32,116 nt of DNA from the NCBI GenBank assembly GCA_945883285.1, contig CAMCXH010000017.1, positions 1-32,116 of the forward strand, written 5' to 3'. A program made the position numbers and the translations under genes. The stretch's first letter is position 1, and every line of letters begins with the position of its first letter. The notes below the pieces were generated by a model. The model was not told the origin of the DNA and made no database searches. It saw only the letters and a list, made by a program, of their open reading frames with translations. This document shows, piece by piece, positions 1 through 9,414 of this stretch. The stretch comes from Bordetella parapertussis. Lineage in GTDB: Bacteria > Pseudomonadota > Gammaproteobacteria > Burkholderiales > Burkholderiaceae_E.

Positions 1-1098
1 GGCAACCAGCATGTACTTGGACTCGGCGGAAATGCCGGTGATGAGGGATCCCAGATAGGTCAGCGCGGCATTGTCTGTGACCGCCGTCAGCGCAACCCCA
101 CCGAAGAACAAGGCCAGCGGCTCCAGGCTCGACACGATGGGCTGCAGCCACCAGGCCTGCAGTCCTCCGAGCACGACCAGACCTGCCAGGAAGAACGCGA
201 CCAGCAAGGCCTCTTTGATAATCAGCGGACTCTGATGTTTTTCATAGGCTTGCGTAAAGCCCAGGAACATCAGAAAGAGCCAAAGGAATGCCACCGGATG
301 GTGGGCCAGAACCACGACACCCGCAAGCAGGACGAGATGGAAAAGCACCACGGGCATAGGCACCCGCGCTTGCGACGCGGTGACCTCCAATGCCGGTTCG
401 CACAAATGCTTGCGAAGAAAGAAAGTCGCGATGGTGGCGTTGAGCACCACGGCGATGGCAGCCTTCCATCCGAAGGTCGCGAGCATGAAGGCGCTGTCCC
501 ACTGCCAGGTTGCCGCCACCATCAGCACAGGCGGTGCCGCAAAACTGGTGAGCGTTCCACCGATGGAGATGTTGACGAACAGAACGCCAAGCGCCAGATA
601 CTTCAGTCTCTCAGGGACTTGTGGTCGAAAAATTCTTGGCGCCAGCAACAGCGCCGAAATCGTCATGGCCGCGGGCTCCGTGATCAGCGAACCAAGCAGT
701 GGCGCCGCTGCCAGGCCGAACCATGCGCTGGCTAACGGCGTTGGCAAGGGCACCAGGCGTGCAATGTTGTCCACAGACCAGATCACCGTGCTGAGCACCG
801 GCCGCGACGCAGCAATGACCATGACGACAAAGACAAACAGGGGCTCGGTGTAGTTGCGAGACTCGGCATAGGCCAGGGCTTTGTCGCCGCCCAGCATCAA
901 TGCCATGCAGACAATGAGGATGATGGACCAGAAGCCGAAGACGACCTCCACTTCACCCAGAAGATGCAACAGCCCTGAGTGATTGGGAAATCGGTGTGAG
1001 AGTCGGTCGAACTGCTTGGCTGCGAAAGTGTGTGCCACCGCTAGAACGAAGATGGCAAGCGCGATAAGCTGAAGCGATGCGTCAGATGTCGGATGCAT
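1..1098 (-). CDS. Putative Na+/H+ antiporter, 3'-truncated by window edge
   Basis: The reverse strand is open for 366 codons from ATG 1098 to the window edge, so the C-terminus is missing. The protein starts MHPTSDASLQLIALAIFVLA and is mostly hydrophobic, with about nine or ten membrane segments visible. A central stretch reads SLITEPAAMTISALLLAPR, with a charged Glu inside a membrane-like segment. The stretches NISIGGTLTSFAAPPVLMVA and GGVALTAVTDNAALTYLGSL also look like the half-helix and ion-site regions of ArsB/NhaD-type transporters. The EPAAMT motif fits the putative Na+/H+ antiporter family (Pfam Na_H_antiport_3). Expected role: sodium/proton exchange at the inner membrane. It is transcribed away from the DUF3300 gene. 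The ion specificity is inferred from family resemblance only. Confidence 0.8.
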   Translation of the reverse strand, partial: MHPTSDASLQLIALAIFVLAVAHTFAAKQFDRLSHRFPNHSGLLHLLGEVEVVFGFWSIILIVCMALMLGGDKALAYAESRNYTEPLFVFVVMVIAASRPVLSTVIWSVDNIARLVPLPTPLASAWFGLAAAPLLGSLITEPAAMTISALLLAPRIFRPQVPERLKYLALGVLFVNISIGGTLTSFAAPPVLMVAATWQWDSAFMLATFGWKAAIAVVLNATIATFFLRKHLCEPALEVTASQARVPMPVVLFHLVLLAGVVVLAHHPVAFLWLFLMFLGFTQAYEKHQSPLIIKEALLVAFFLAGLVVLGGLQAWWLQPIVSSLEPLALFFGGVALTAVTDNAALTYLGSLITGISAESKYMLVA

Positions 1099-1488
1099 GG
1101 TCGTGAGAGCCCCGCGTGGCGGCCCGACCAGCGCATAAACCTGCCATTCCGCGAATCGGTCTGGCACCCGTGTTGATCCTAACCAAGCTGAGGGAAATGT
1201 TCCAGGTTGAATGCGAGTGCGCTTGCGCAGGGTCGGGTCAGTGGCCTCTTCGGGTCCCTGTTCGTGTCAACGTCATGCTTTTGCCCCGGGCATGAGTGAT
1301 GCCAGAAAAGATTGCCGATGCCACGGGCACCCATCAAAGTGGCGCTACCCGTCGATTCGCGGTGCAGATGTCAGAGCTTCCAAGGCGTCCAGCAGTCTTG
1401 GTCAGCCCTGTCATGTAGTAAAATTTATTTTTTCTTGTCTGGCATCGTTCAGCGCTGCGGGCATCAAACAGAATCTCAGGAGAGGCAA
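1099..1488. promoter_or_regulatory. Divergent intergenic region between antiporter and DUF3300 genes
   Basis: This 390-nt stretch separates two divergently transcribed genes and holds no convincing gene. The only AT-rich part is around 1411-1436. There TTGGTC (1398-1403) and TAAAAT (1419-1424) form a possible sigma-70 promoter for the plus-strand genes, but the 15-bp spacer is short and the call is weak. The DUF3300 frame stays open upstream to 1312, but the strong ribosome site sits at 1478-1484. Confidence 0.3.
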
Positions 1489-3012
1489 TTGATCAAAACA
1501 GTTCGCTCGCGGCTCAGGCAGATGCTCCATGCTCTGATGCTGATGCTGCCACTGGCAGTGGCGGCGCAAAGCGCTGACAAGCCGTATACCGTCGAGCAAC
1601 TCGACCAGATGATGGCGCAGATCGCCCTGTATCCCGATCCGCTGCTGTCCCAGGTCCTGATGGCGGCGACCTATCCCGACGAGTTTGGGCAGGCAGTGGC
1701 CTGGTCCAAAGCGCATCCTGACGCCAAGGGCGACTCGGCCGTGAAGATGGTCGAAAACCAGCCCTGGGATCCGTCGGTCGCTTCGCTGGTGGCCTTTCCC
1801 GACGCCCTGATTACGCTGGGTGACAGACCCGACTACGTGCGCAACCTTGGCGACGCCTTTCTTGCGCAGCCTCAAGACGTCATGGACTCGGTGCAGCGCT
1901 TGCGACTGAGCGCGCAAAAGGCCGGGAACCTGCAGTCCAACGAACAGGTGAATGTCTCGATGCAGGCGGCGCCTCGTGCGCAGGCATCGTCCAGCGTCGT
2001 GGTCACCTCGGCCGCGCCGCCGCCGCAAGTGATCGTGATCCAGCCGGCGCAGCCCTCGGTGATCTATGTGCCTGCCTACAACCCGGCGGTGGTCTATGGG
2101 CCTTGGATGTATCCCTCCTATCCGCCCTACTACTATCCGCCGCCCCCGGGTTACTGGTGGTCGCGCACGATTGCGACCGGCATCGCATGGGGTGTCGGCA
2201 TTGGTGTGACCAATGCCCTGTGGGGAGGGTTCAATTGGGGGCGTGGCGACGTCAATATCAATGTCAATCGCTATAACAACATCAACGTCAACAACCGCCT
2301 GAATGTGAATGCCGGCAATACAAGCTGGAATCACGATTCCAGTCATCGCGGCAGTACGCCCTACAAGGGTGGTGACGGCACGCGCCAGAAGCTGGACAGG
2401 CAGCGCGAGGTGGCCGATCGCGAACAGTTCCGTGGTAGAGAGGCGGCAGCCGCCGGCAACCGCGAACCCAACCGTGATGCAAACCGCGATGCAAGCCGGG
2501 ACCGTGCGGCGCAGACCATGCAGGATCGAAGCGCGGGTCAGGATCGAGCGGCAGCCAGACCGGCTGCCGGGGCAAGCGCTGGAGGGCCTGAGCGCGACGC
2601 GGCACGCCAGAGGGCAGAAGGTGCTGACCGCGACGCGGCACGCCAGAGAGCAGAAGGTGCTGACCGCGACGCGGCACGCCAGAGAGCACAGGAGGCTGAT
2701 CGCAATGCAGCACGCCAGAGAGCACAGGAGGCTGATCGCAATGCAGCACGCCAGCGTGCGCAGCAATCCTCACGTGACAACGCGCTGAGCGGTGCAGGCG
2801 ATCGCCAATCGCGTCAGCAGGTCGACCGTGGCGCGGCAAGTCAGGCTGCGGCACAGCGACCGCAGGCGACGCCTGCAAGGGCGCCAGCCGCGGCTGGCGG
2901 TGGAGCGATGGGAGCAGGGTCTGTACAAGCGAGGCCTGCCGCTGCAAGGCCGGGTGGCGGTGGTGGTGCCGGTGCAGCAAGGGGTGCCGGCGGCGGGCAT
3001 CACGGTCGATAA
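1489..3012 (+). CDS. DUF3300 secreted protein with tandem-repeat basic tail
   Basis: 507 residues. I chose the TTG at 1489 because AGGAGA (1479-1484) lies just upstream; the frame runs open to 1312, and ATG 1522 is a weaker choice. Residues 1-27 form a signal peptide ending in AVAAQS. Residues ~30-150 hold the DUF3300 core, with YTVEQLDQMMAQIALYPDPL and a NQPWDPSV motif. A Pro/Tyr-rich segment near residues 185-225 includes VYVPAYNPAVVYG-like sequence (here VIYVPAYNPAVVYG). Asn-rich sequence follows (NINVNRYNNINVNN). The final ~150 residues are low complexity, rich in Arg, Asp, Gln and Ala, with 12-residue repeats and a Gly-rich end. The function of DUF3300 is unknown to me. It lies 14 nt upstream of a DUF2950 gene, a pairing seen in other proteobacteria. 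Confidence 0.85.
   Translation: MIKTVRSRLRQMLHALMLMLPLAVAAQSADKPYTVEQLDQMMAQIALYPDPLLSQVLMAATYPDEFGQAVAWSKAHPDAKGDSAVKMVENQPWDPSVASLVAFPDALITLGDRPDYVRNLGDAFLAQPQDVMDSVQRLRLSAQKAGNLQSNEQVNVSMQAAPRAQASSSVVVTSAAPPPQVIVIQPAQPSVIYVPAYNPAVVYGPWMYPSYPPYYYPPPPGYWWSRTIATGIAWGVGIGVTNALWGGFNWGRGDVNINVNRYNNINVNNRLNVNAGNTSWNHDSSHRGSTPYKGGDGTRQKLDRQREVADREQFRGREAAAAGNREPNRDANRDASRDRAAQTMQDRSAGQDRAAARPAAGASAGGPERDAARQRAEGADRDAARQRAEGADRDAARQRAQEADRNAARQRAQEADRNAARQRAQQSSRDNALSGAGDRQSRQQVDRGAASQAAAQRPQATPARAPAAAGGGAMGAGSVQARPAAARPGGGGGAGAARGAGGGHHGR
2593..2772 (+). repeat. 36-bp in-frame tandem repeat, about five copies
   Basis: Units start at 2593, 2629, 2665, 2701 and 2737; the last is incomplete and diverges after about 18 bp. 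Each encodes a 12-residue unit such as RDAARQRAEGAD or RNAARQRAQEAD. Units 1-2, unit 3 and units 4-5 form sub-families, which suggests recent stepwise duplication. Because 36 is a multiple of 3, copy-number changes would lengthen or shorten the tail without a frameshift. Confidence 0.95.
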
Positions 3013-3026
3013 CAGGAAACACGGAC

Positions 3027-3935
3027 ATGAAGACAAAGTCATCTGCCCTGCGCTTGTCGCGAGTGGCTCTCGGAACTGCGCTGATGGCCGGCGCCCTGGC
3101 AATCACACCCGCGGCTTACGCACAGGCCTTCTATGCAACACCGGTGGCCGCCACACAAGCGCTGGTCGACGGGATTGCACGCAGCGACGATGCACAGCTG
3201 AAGGCGGTTCTGGGCGCCGATTACAAGCGCTATATCCCGGACAGCACGACGTCATATGACGACAAGCTGGCGTTCCTCGAATCCTGGTCGCGTTCAAACA
3301 GGATTATCGATACCGGAGCCGGCAAGGCCATGCTCGAGGTGGGGACCAGCGGCTGGACGCTCCCGATTCCGCTTGTGCAGTCGGCCTCAGGCTGGCGCTT
3401 TGATACCCGTGCCGCGCCTGCCGAAATGCGTACACGGCGCATCGGGCGCAACGAGCTTTCTGCGATCCAGGTCGTGCTGGCGTACACCGATGCGCAGGAG
3501 GAATACTTCGCGAAGGATCCCGATGGCAAGGCCACCAAACACTTTGCCCTGCGTGCGCTGTCCTCGCCTGGCAAGCGCGATGGCTTGTACTGGGCGTCCT
3601 TGCCTGGCGAAGCCCAGAGCCCGCTCGGCCCGGATTTCGCTGATGCCAAGCGTGGAATGGCTTATCACGGTTATCTCTACCGGCTGCTGACAGCTCAAGG
3701 CAAGGATGCGCCCGGTGGCGCGAAGAGCTACCTGCGCAATGGCCTGATGACCGAGGGTCATGCGCTGATCGCCTGGCCGGAGCGCTATGGCGACACCGGT
3801 GTCATGAGCTTCATCGTCAATCGGGATGGTGTCGTGTACCAGAAGAACCTGGGGCCAGGCACAGACGCCGCCGCACGACAGCTGATGACCTACAACCCGG
3901 ACGCAAGCTGGTCAAAAGTCAAGGCCAAGCGATAG
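3027..3935 (+). CDS. DUF2950 family exported protein
   Basis: 302 residues with a signal peptide at residues 1-33 ending AYAQAF. The start ATG 3027 is preceded by ACAGGAAACACGGAC. The mature protein carries the typical DUF2950 run: an early segment ATPVAATQALVDGIARSDDA, a core with GWRFDTRAAPAEM and RRIGRNELSAIQVV, then YHGYLYRLLTAQGKDAPGGA and a C-terminal GVMSFIVNRDGVVYQKNLG. The length is normal for the family. The 14-nt gap from the DUF3300 stop indicates cotranscription. The role is unknown; a periplasmic or envelope location is inferred from the signal peptide. Confidence 0.88.
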   Translation: MKTKSSALRLSRVALGTALMAGALAITPAAYAQAFYATPVAATQALVDGIARSDDAQLKAVLGADYKRYIPDSTTSYDDKLAFLESWSRSNRIIDTGAGKAMLEVGTSGWTLPIPLVQSASGWRFDTRAAPAEMRTRRIGRNELSAIQVVLAYTDAQEEYFAKDPDGKATKHFALRALSSPGKRDGLYWASLPGEAQSPLGPDFADAKRGMAYHGYLYRLLTAQGKDAPGGAKSYLRNGLMTEGHALIAWPERYGDTGVMSFIVNRDGVVYQKNLGPGTDAAARQLMTYNPDASWSKVKAKR

Positions 3936-4160
3936 CCGTCTTTTGGCTGACCAAGGGCGCGGTCTCTACGCCTTGACGCAGCCTTGCGCTGCGCTAAGGT
4001 GCGAGTCCGGCTCTCGCGAATTCGGCACTCATACCGGGTGCGTCCGTGCTCGGGCGATGCAGGATTTGCGGTATTCGCAGGGGGTCTCCCCGGTGTTTTT
4101 GCGCTGACAGCTCAGCAGATACACTGTCGACGACACGCAGCCTCCTGCCTGAAAGCCCCC

Positions 4161-5738
4161 ATGCACATCAGCGATTCAAATGTCGGGACCAGAAGCTCCC
4201 TCGATATGCCTGTCATCGACCTCAGCACCTTGACCGTGGAAGGCGTCCAGGAAGGTTTCAAGTCCGGTGCCTTCACTGCAGAAAGCCTTGCTCAGGCGTG
4301 CTTGCGACAGATCGACCTCTATAACCGCCACTACAACGCGATTATTTTTTTGAACGATGCGGCCCTGGCCGACGCTCGGGCGATCGATCAACGCCGCCAG
4401 GCTGGCGAGGTGCTCGGGCCGCTTGCCGGTGTTCCGGTTGTCATTAAAGACCCGATGGACATGGTTGGGTTTCCGACGACGGCCGGCTGGTCACTGCTCT
4501 GCAGCAAGACCGGCGGCATTGACCTTATGCCTGAGACGGATGCGCCGGTGGTCGCACGCATGCGTGCCGCAGGTGCCATTTTGCTGGGCAAGACCAACGT
4601 GCCGGTGCTCAGCAGCTCGGGTACCCATGCCGACAACAGCTGGGCCGGACCGACACTGAACGTTACGATGCCTTCGCGCGTGCCGGGTGGCAGCAGCGCC
4701 GGAACCGCGGCAGCCGTTGCCGCCAGCATGGCGGTGCTCGGGCTGGCGGAAGAAACCGGTGGCTCGATCCAGAACCCGGCATCGGCGCAAGACCTGGTTG
4801 GCATCAAACCGACCATCGGCCTGGTGCCGAATGCAGGCGTGGTGCCTTTGTCCAGCAACCGCGATGTCGTGGGGCCGATCGCGCGCTGCGTTCGCGATGC
4901 CGCGCTGTGCCTCGATGTATTGGCCGGATACACCGCTGAAGATCCGAAAACACTGGCTGGTGTCGGAAAGAAGCCGCCGCTTGGCTACACCGCAAAGCTG
5001 CATGCCGGGGCACTGAAGGGCGTGCGTCTGGGGCTATATGGCCCGGGCTGGCGAGACCAGCCCCTGTCGCAACAGACGCAGCAACGCTACGACCGTGCCG
5101 CGCAGGAGTTGACGGCACAGGGTGCAGTTCTGGTCGACGATCCGTTTGCAGGGTCGGACTTCGCAGCCTTGAGAAAACAGACCATTCCCACCGCCGATTT
5201 CGACGCGCGAGGCCTGGAATCGGTACCTTACGATCTTCAGAAGTACCTCGAACGCCTCGGCCCGAACGCGGCGTTGAAAAGCTTTGCCGCGTTTGCCCGG
5301 GCCACTGCCCGCGAGTCGGCCTTCGGCCCCAAGGGCCTGCTCAGTTTCATGCACAGGCTGCCCCAGTTCGTGGCCTGTCTGAACTCGCCCACGGTTCCGC
5401 CCGATTTGTCCGAATTCATCGCGCTCAAGGCACGCTACCTTGAGATTGTCGAGCAGGTCTTCGCGCGTGAAAGGCTCGATGGCCTGGTGTTCCCTCAGAT
5501 GCGCGAAGAGTTGCCCGTGTCCGGATTGGGGCTCACTATCAAGGAAACCACCGTCAGTGAAATCAATATCGCCGGCATGCCTGCGGTGGCGATGCCTGCG
5601 GGCTATTACGCGTCCGGTGCACCCTTCGGACTGCTGTTTGTGGGCAAACTCTGGAGTGAGGCCGATCTGCTGGCCTATGCCTACAGCTACGAGACGGCGA
5701 CTCGGCACCGAAAGGCGCCGGCCCTGACGGCCGGCTGA
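4161..5738 (+). CDS. Amidase signature family enzyme
   Basis: 525 residues from ATG 4161. ATG 4206 (MPVIDLSTL) is an equally possible start, since neither has a strong ribosome site; the frame is open further upstream but the extra sequence looks non-coding. The amidase signature is clear: Lys96 in VVIKDPMDM, the Gly/Ser motif PGGSSAGTAAAVAAS with Ser178/179, and the nucleophile Ser202 in EETGGSIQNPAS, giving the Ser-Ser-Lys triad. Family members hydrolyse amide bonds of small amides or amidated compounds, usually in the cytosol. The usual DTGGSIR motif here reads ETGGSIQ, which may affect substrate choice. No transporter or pathway gene flanks it, so the substrate cannot be named. GatA is unlikely because no gatB or gatC neighbours it. 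Confidence 0.88.
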   Translation: MHISDSNVGTRSSLDMPVIDLSTLTVEGVQEGFKSGAFTAESLAQACLRQIDLYNRHYNAIIFLNDAALADARAIDQRRQAGEVLGPLAGVPVVIKDPMDMVGFPTTAGWSLLCSKTGGIDLMPETDAPVVARMRAAGAILLGKTNVPVLSSSGTHADNSWAGPTLNVTMPSRVPGGSSAGTAAAVAASMAVLGLAEETGGSIQNPASAQDLVGIKPTIGLVPNAGVVPLSSNRDVVGPIARCVRDAALCLDVLAGYTAEDPKTLAGVGKKPPLGYTAKLHAGALKGVRLGLYGPGWRDQPLSQQTQQRYDRAAQELTAQGAVLVDDPFAGSDFAALRKQTIPTADFDARGLESVPYDLQKYLERLGPNAALKSFAAFARATARESAFGPKGLLSFMHRLPQFVACLNSPTVPPDLSEFIALKARYLEIVEQVFARERLDGLVFPQMREELPVSGLGLTIKETTVSEINIAGMPAVAMPAGYYASGAPFGLLFVGKLWSEADLLAYAYSYETATRHRKAPALTAG

Positions 5739-5955
5739 GCTGCTGGCGGTCTTTGTTCTGGCGCGACTGGCCCTGAGCGCTTCGGCTTGCCGCCCAAGCG
5801 GATCAGCCGAGCCTGGAGGCAACACCGCGATTAACGCACCCATCGGCGTACTGCACAGGACGATGACCGCGGTGATGTCGTAGAGGATGGTCGAAGGAGG
5901 CGATCGCCTTGGCGGGCATAATCCGGACGAGGGACTCTGAGGTCCCGTCAACGCG

Positions 5956-7344
5956 ATGTCGGACCTTCCCCCTTTCAGGCCTTCAAATACCGAGCGACGC
6001 GCACCTGTGCCCCAAGGCCGGGTGCAGCGCCTGTGGCACTTTGGGCGTGCCTTGGGCGAGATGGCCGCCGGTGCTGCGGCGCAGGGGGTTGACAGCCTTG
6101 CAAGGGGGGAGCGCCCTGAACTGGCGGCCTTGCTGCTCAATCCGGGCAACGCGCGTCGGCTCGCCGAGCGGCTGTCGACAATGCGTGGCGCAGTGATGAA
6201 GGTCGGCCAGCTGTTGTCGATGGACAGCGAAGGTCTATTGCCTCCGCATGTTGCCGATCTGCTCGGTGGTCTTCGCGATCAGGCCCATGAGATGCCGGCA
6301 TCCCAGTTGGCGGAGGTACTCGAGCGCGAGTACGGCAGCAACTGGAGCCGACGCTTTCGCCGCTTCAGTTATCGGCCGGTTGCGGCGGCATCGATTGGCC
6401 AGGTACATCGGGCAGAAACCCACGATGGCCGCGTGCTTGCCTTGAAGATCCAATACCCAGGCGTGCGCCAGAGCATCGCCAGTGATATGGCCAATCTGGC
6501 GCTTCTGGCGCGCACGCCCGGCCTTGTCCCGGCTGGCATTGACATGACCTCCTTGCTTGCTCGTGTTCGCGCTCAGCTTGAGCACGAAACCGACTACCGC
6601 GCAGAAGCGCGAGCCGCCACCGAGTACCGGGCGCTCCTGGGCGACGACCCGGTATTGACCGTGCCGGCTGTCGTCGATGAGCACTGCACCGATCACATCA
6701 TCGCCACCGATTTCGCCGCTGGCTTTCCGGTCGATCGGCTGGCCCGGGGCGACAGCCCTCAGGCTCAGCGTGACCATGTCGCGGCGTCATTGAGCCGGCT
6801 TGCGGTGGATGAGTTTTTTCGGATGCGGCTGGTCCAGACCGACCCGAACTTTGGCAACTACCTGTTCGATCCGGACAGCGGGCGCATCGCACTGATTGAC
6901 TTTGGCGCGACGCAAGCGGTTACGCCCGAGCGCGTGGCCCAGTTGCGCGAACTCGGCCGTTCGTTGCGCGAAGACGATATGCAGCGCCTGGCCACCGCGT
7001 GTGAGGTCGCTGGCTTTACTGCAGCCGAGGATCCTGTCGAGCAGACCCGTGGCGTGATCGCGATGATGCGTATGGCAGGCGAGCCGCTGCGTCATGCCGG
7101 TGCCTTCGACTTTGGCGCCTCCGACTTGTTTGCTCGGGGTTTCGAGCAGGGGCGAGCCCAGTTTTTCGGTCACGGTTATGCACGTTCACCACCACCCGAT
7201 CTGCTTTTTTTGCAACGCAAATTCGCCGGGACTTTCATGCTGTGCACCCGCTTGCGCGCGCGAGTTGACCTTGCGGCGGTTTTTGGGGACGAGCTCGCTC
7301 CGCGCGCATTAACCCCAATAAGCCAGCGCTTATCGCAGGATTGA
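5956..7344 (+). CDS. ABC1/UbiB-type atypical kinase (AarF family)
   Basis: 462 residues. The ABC1 kinase hallmarks are visible in order: the KVGQ motif at residues 82-85 followed by [13 protein letters not shown], the Ala-rich nucleotide loop [10 protein letters not shown] at 142-151, the Lys164 of ALKIQYPG, the ExD-like stretch [10 protein letters not shown] near 209-218, the catalytic-type [11 protein letters not shown] at 294-304, and LIDFGAT at 313-319. Family members act as ATPases or kinases that support ubiquinone and other lipid metabolism. This copy is shorter than E. coli UbiB (about 546 residues) and lacks obvious C-terminal membrane helices. It is closer to the ADCK3-like soluble branch, so I do not name it ubiB. 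The neighbours give no pathway clue. Confidence 0.9.
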   Translation: MSDLPPFRPSNTERRAPVPQGRVQRLWHFGRALGEMAAGAAAQGVDSLARGERPELAALLLNPGNARRLAERLSTMRGAVMKVGQLLSMDSEGLLPPHVADLLGGLRDQAHEMPASQLAEVLEREYGSNWSRRFRRFSYRPVAAASIGQVHRAETHDGRVLALKIQYPGVRQSIASDMANLALLARTPGLVPAGIDMTSLLARVRAQLEHETDYRAEARAATEYRALLGDDPVLTVPAVVDEHCTDHIIATDFAAGFPVDRLARGDSPQAQRDHVAASLSRLAVDEFFRMRLVQTDPNFGNYLFDPDSGRIALIDFGATQAVTPERVAQLRELGRSLREDDMQRLATACEVAGFTAAEDPVEQTRGVIAMMRMAGEPLRHAGAFDFGASDLFARGFEQGRAQFFGHGYARSPPPDLLFLQRKFAGTFMLCTRLRARVDLAAVFGDELAPRALTPISQRLSQD

Positions 7345-7348
7345 GAGA

Positions 7349-7368
7349 CACAATCATGTGACATTGTG
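7349..7368. other. Small inverted repeat between ABC1 kinase and chemoreceptor genes
   Basis: CACAAT at 7349-7354 and ATTGTG at 7363-7368 form a perfect 6-bp inverted repeat with an 8-nt loop in the 67-nt gap. No T-run follows, so it is not a standard intrinsic terminator. It might be a weak operator or be incidental. Confidence 0.3.
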
Positions 7369-7411
7369 GGTCCGCGCCCTCGTCGGGCAGCAACATGAGG
7401 GCCCACGCGGC

Positions 7412-9340
7412 ATGAGCGCATTGATCTCCAACCTTCGTATCGCACACAAGTTCCTGCTCGTTGGGCTAATTGCACTGGTCATGCTGGCAGTGCCCGGTAC
7501 GCTGGTTGTGCAGGACCGCATCGGTCAGTGGTCCACGGCGCGCAAGGAACTGTCGGGTCTGCCGTCATTGAGCGCAACGCTGTCGCTGGTTCGCCTCGCT
7601 CAGCAGCACCGCGGGTTCTCGGCCGGCATGCTGGCGGGTAACGAGGCGATGGTCGCCAAACGTCAGGCAAAGCAGACCGAGGTCGATGAAGCGCTGGCGG
7701 CGGTGCAAGAGGCCGTGGGCGCTCTGAGCAGCGAACGCATCAATCAGAGTCTGCGAGTCTGGTCGTCAAGCTGGAAGACGCTCTCCGGCGAAGTGGCGGG
7801 CAAGACGATTCCTGCGGCGCAGAGTTTTGCCAGGCACACCGCGCTGATTGCCGATGGGCTGGCACTGCTCGAGGACCTCAGCCATGAAAGTGGTCTGGTT
7901 TTCGAAGGTGACCCTGCCACCTATTTTCTGCAGGCGGCTGTGCTGTCGGCTTTGCCAAAGGTGACCGAAGACCTTGGGCAAATGCGTGCGCGTGGCGCCG
8001 TGCTGCTGACTCGCGGCGAGGCCTCGGGGGCTGACAAGGCGCGTTTCGAAGGCATGTCCACGCAGTTGGAGCTTCACATGCGCGAAGCCGCGAAGCTGTT
8101 GGATCAGGTGTCGCAGATCAACCCGGAGATGGGCCAGGCCTTGGCCAAACCCCTGGGCGCGGCCCGTTCGGGCGCTGCGCAAGCGCTCAGGCTGATGGAG
8201 GAGCACATCCTGCAGGCCGACAAGATCGCTTACCCGGCCAGCGACTACTTCGCAGCCTATACACGGGTCATCGACGAACAGTTCGCGCTGATGACAATTG
8301 GCTTCACGTTGATCGAAGACGCGCTGGCCCAGCATGCAGCCTCAGTACGCAGCAGCCTCGTCTGGCTTTGCATCAGCCTCACCTTGCTCGCCGCACTGGC
8401 GGTGTGGGTGATGTCGATCGCCACACGTACCACCACATCGGCGGTTGGCAATGCGCTGCGCCTGGCACAGGCGGTCGCCCAAGGGGATCTGCGCTCACGC
8501 GTGCAGACAAAGGGTAACGACGAGATCGCACAACTGCTGCGCGCGCTGGTAGCCATGAACAGCAGTCTGGAACACGTGGTCAGCGGTGTTCGGCACAACG
8601 CCGAAAGTGTCGCCACGGCAAGCGCCCAGATCGCCCAGGGCAATCAGGACTTGTCAGGGCGTACCGAGCAGCAGGCAGCGGCGCTGCAGCAAACCGCAGC
8701 CACCATGGATGAGCTGGGATCGACCGTGCGCAGCACCGCTGAGCACGCTCGCGAGGCCAATCAGCTGGCACAGGATGCCAGCAGCGTGGCGCAGCGCGGC
8801 AACCAGGCAGTGGGCCAGGTGGTGCAGACGATGAAGGGCATCAATGACAGTTCAAAGCGCATTGCCGATATCACCAGCACCATCGACAGCATCGCCTTTC
8901 AGACCAACATCCTGGCGCTGAACGCCGCAGTCGAGGCCGCGCGGGCAGGTGAACAGGGGCGTGGATTCGCGGTGGTGGCCGGCGAGGTGCGCTTGCTGGC
9001 CCAGCGCGCTGCCGACGCCGCTCGCGAGATCAAGCAACTGATCGCTGCCAGCGTCGAGAGCGTGGCGAAGGGCGCCGAGCAGGTCGATGCGGCGGGGTCG
9101 ACGATGACCGAGGTCGTGGCCGCGATCGAGCAAGTACGGGCCATTGTTGCCGAGATCAGCAGTGCCAGCACCGAACAGAGCACCGGCGTTCACCAGGTCG
9201 GTGAAGCGGTAGCGCAAATGGACCGCAGCACACAGCAGAACGCCGCGCTGGTTGAGCAAAGTGCCGCCGCTGCTGAAAGCCTTCGCCAGCAGGCCGGCCA
9301 GTTGCTGCAAGGCGTGTCGGCCTTCAAGCTGGGTGCTTAG
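7412..9340 (+). CDS. Methyl-accepting chemotaxis protein
   Basis: 642 residues from ATG 7412 ([14 protein letters not shown]); the longer open frame to 7358 adds sequence unlike the family. Membrane helix 1 spans ~13-33. A long helical periplasmic sensor follows (~34-311) with QQHRGFSAG at ~64-72, reminiscent of nitrate/nitrite-sensing (NIT-like) domains, which carry a QERG-type motif. Membrane helix 2 lies at ~312-334, then a HAMP domain to ~390. The cytoplasmic signalling hairpin has its conserved tip at about residue 496 onward ([20 protein letters not shown] and [17 protein letters not shown]). There is no C-terminal CheR/CheB-tethering pentapeptide; the protein ends FKLGA. No che genes are adjacent. 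It signals to CheA/CheW; the ligand is unknown. The stop codon lies inside a tandem repeat. Confidence 0.93.
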   Translation: MSALISNLRIAHKFLLVGLIALVMLAVPGTLVVQDRIGQWSTARKELSGLPSLSATLSLVRLAQQHRGFSAGMLAGNEAMVAKRQAKQTEVDEALAAVQEAVGALSSERINQSLRVWSSSWKTLSGEVAGKTIPAAQSFARHTALIADGLALLEDLSHESGLVFEGDPATYFLQAAVLSALPKVTEDLGQMRARGAVLLTRGEASGADKARFEGMSTQLELHMREAAKLLDQVSQINPEMGQALAKPLGAARSGAAQALRLMEEHILQADKIAYPASDYFAAYTRVIDEQFALMTIGFTLIEDALAQHAASVRSSLVWLCISLTLLAALAVWVMSIATRTTTSAVGNALRLAQAVAQGDLRSRVQTKGNDEIAQLLRALVAMNSSLEHVVSGVRHNAESVATASAQIAQGNQDLSGRTEQQAAALQQTAATMDELGSTVRSTAEHAREANQLAQDASSVAQRGNQAVGQVVQTMKGINDSSKRIADITSTIDSIAFQTNILALNAAVEAARAGEQGRGFAVVAGEVRLLAQRAADAAREIKQLIAASVESVAKGAEQVDAAGSTMTEVVAAIEQVRAIVAEISSASTEQSTGVHQVGEAVAQMDRSTQQNAALVEQSAAAAESLRQQAGQLLQGVSAFKLGA

Positions 9341-9396
9341 TTGGGTGCTTAGTTGGGTGCTTAGTTGGGTGCGCAGTTAGGTCCTTAGTTGGGTAA
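9329..9396 (+). repeat. 12-bp tandem repeat covering the chemoreceptor stop codon
   Basis: Five 12-bp units start at 9329, 9341, 9353, 9365 and 9377, with a partial sixth at 9389. The consensus is TTGGGTGCTTAG. The first unit encodes the final Leu-Gly-Ala and the TAG stop. Units 2, 3 and 5 keep the in-frame TAG, while unit 4 reads CAG. The array looks like slippage-driven duplication of the gene's last four codons. Confidence 0.93.
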
Positions 9397-9414
9397 CCAG
9401 GCGCCGCGATCATC

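Noticed and set aside
1163-1178. TGGCAC-CCGTG-TTGA as a sigma-54 promoter
   Set aside because: The -12 element lacks the GC, and it is more than 300 nt upstream of the nearest start.
1411-2766. 451-codon open frame antisense to the DUF3300 gene
   Set aside because: It mirrors the GC-rich codon pattern and the tandem repeats of the real gene, has no ribosome site and shows Cys/Arg-rich text unlike a folded protein.
5034-6149. 371-codon minus-strand frame across the amidase end and ABC1 kinase start
   Set aside because: It runs antisense to two well-supported genes and has no recognisable motif.
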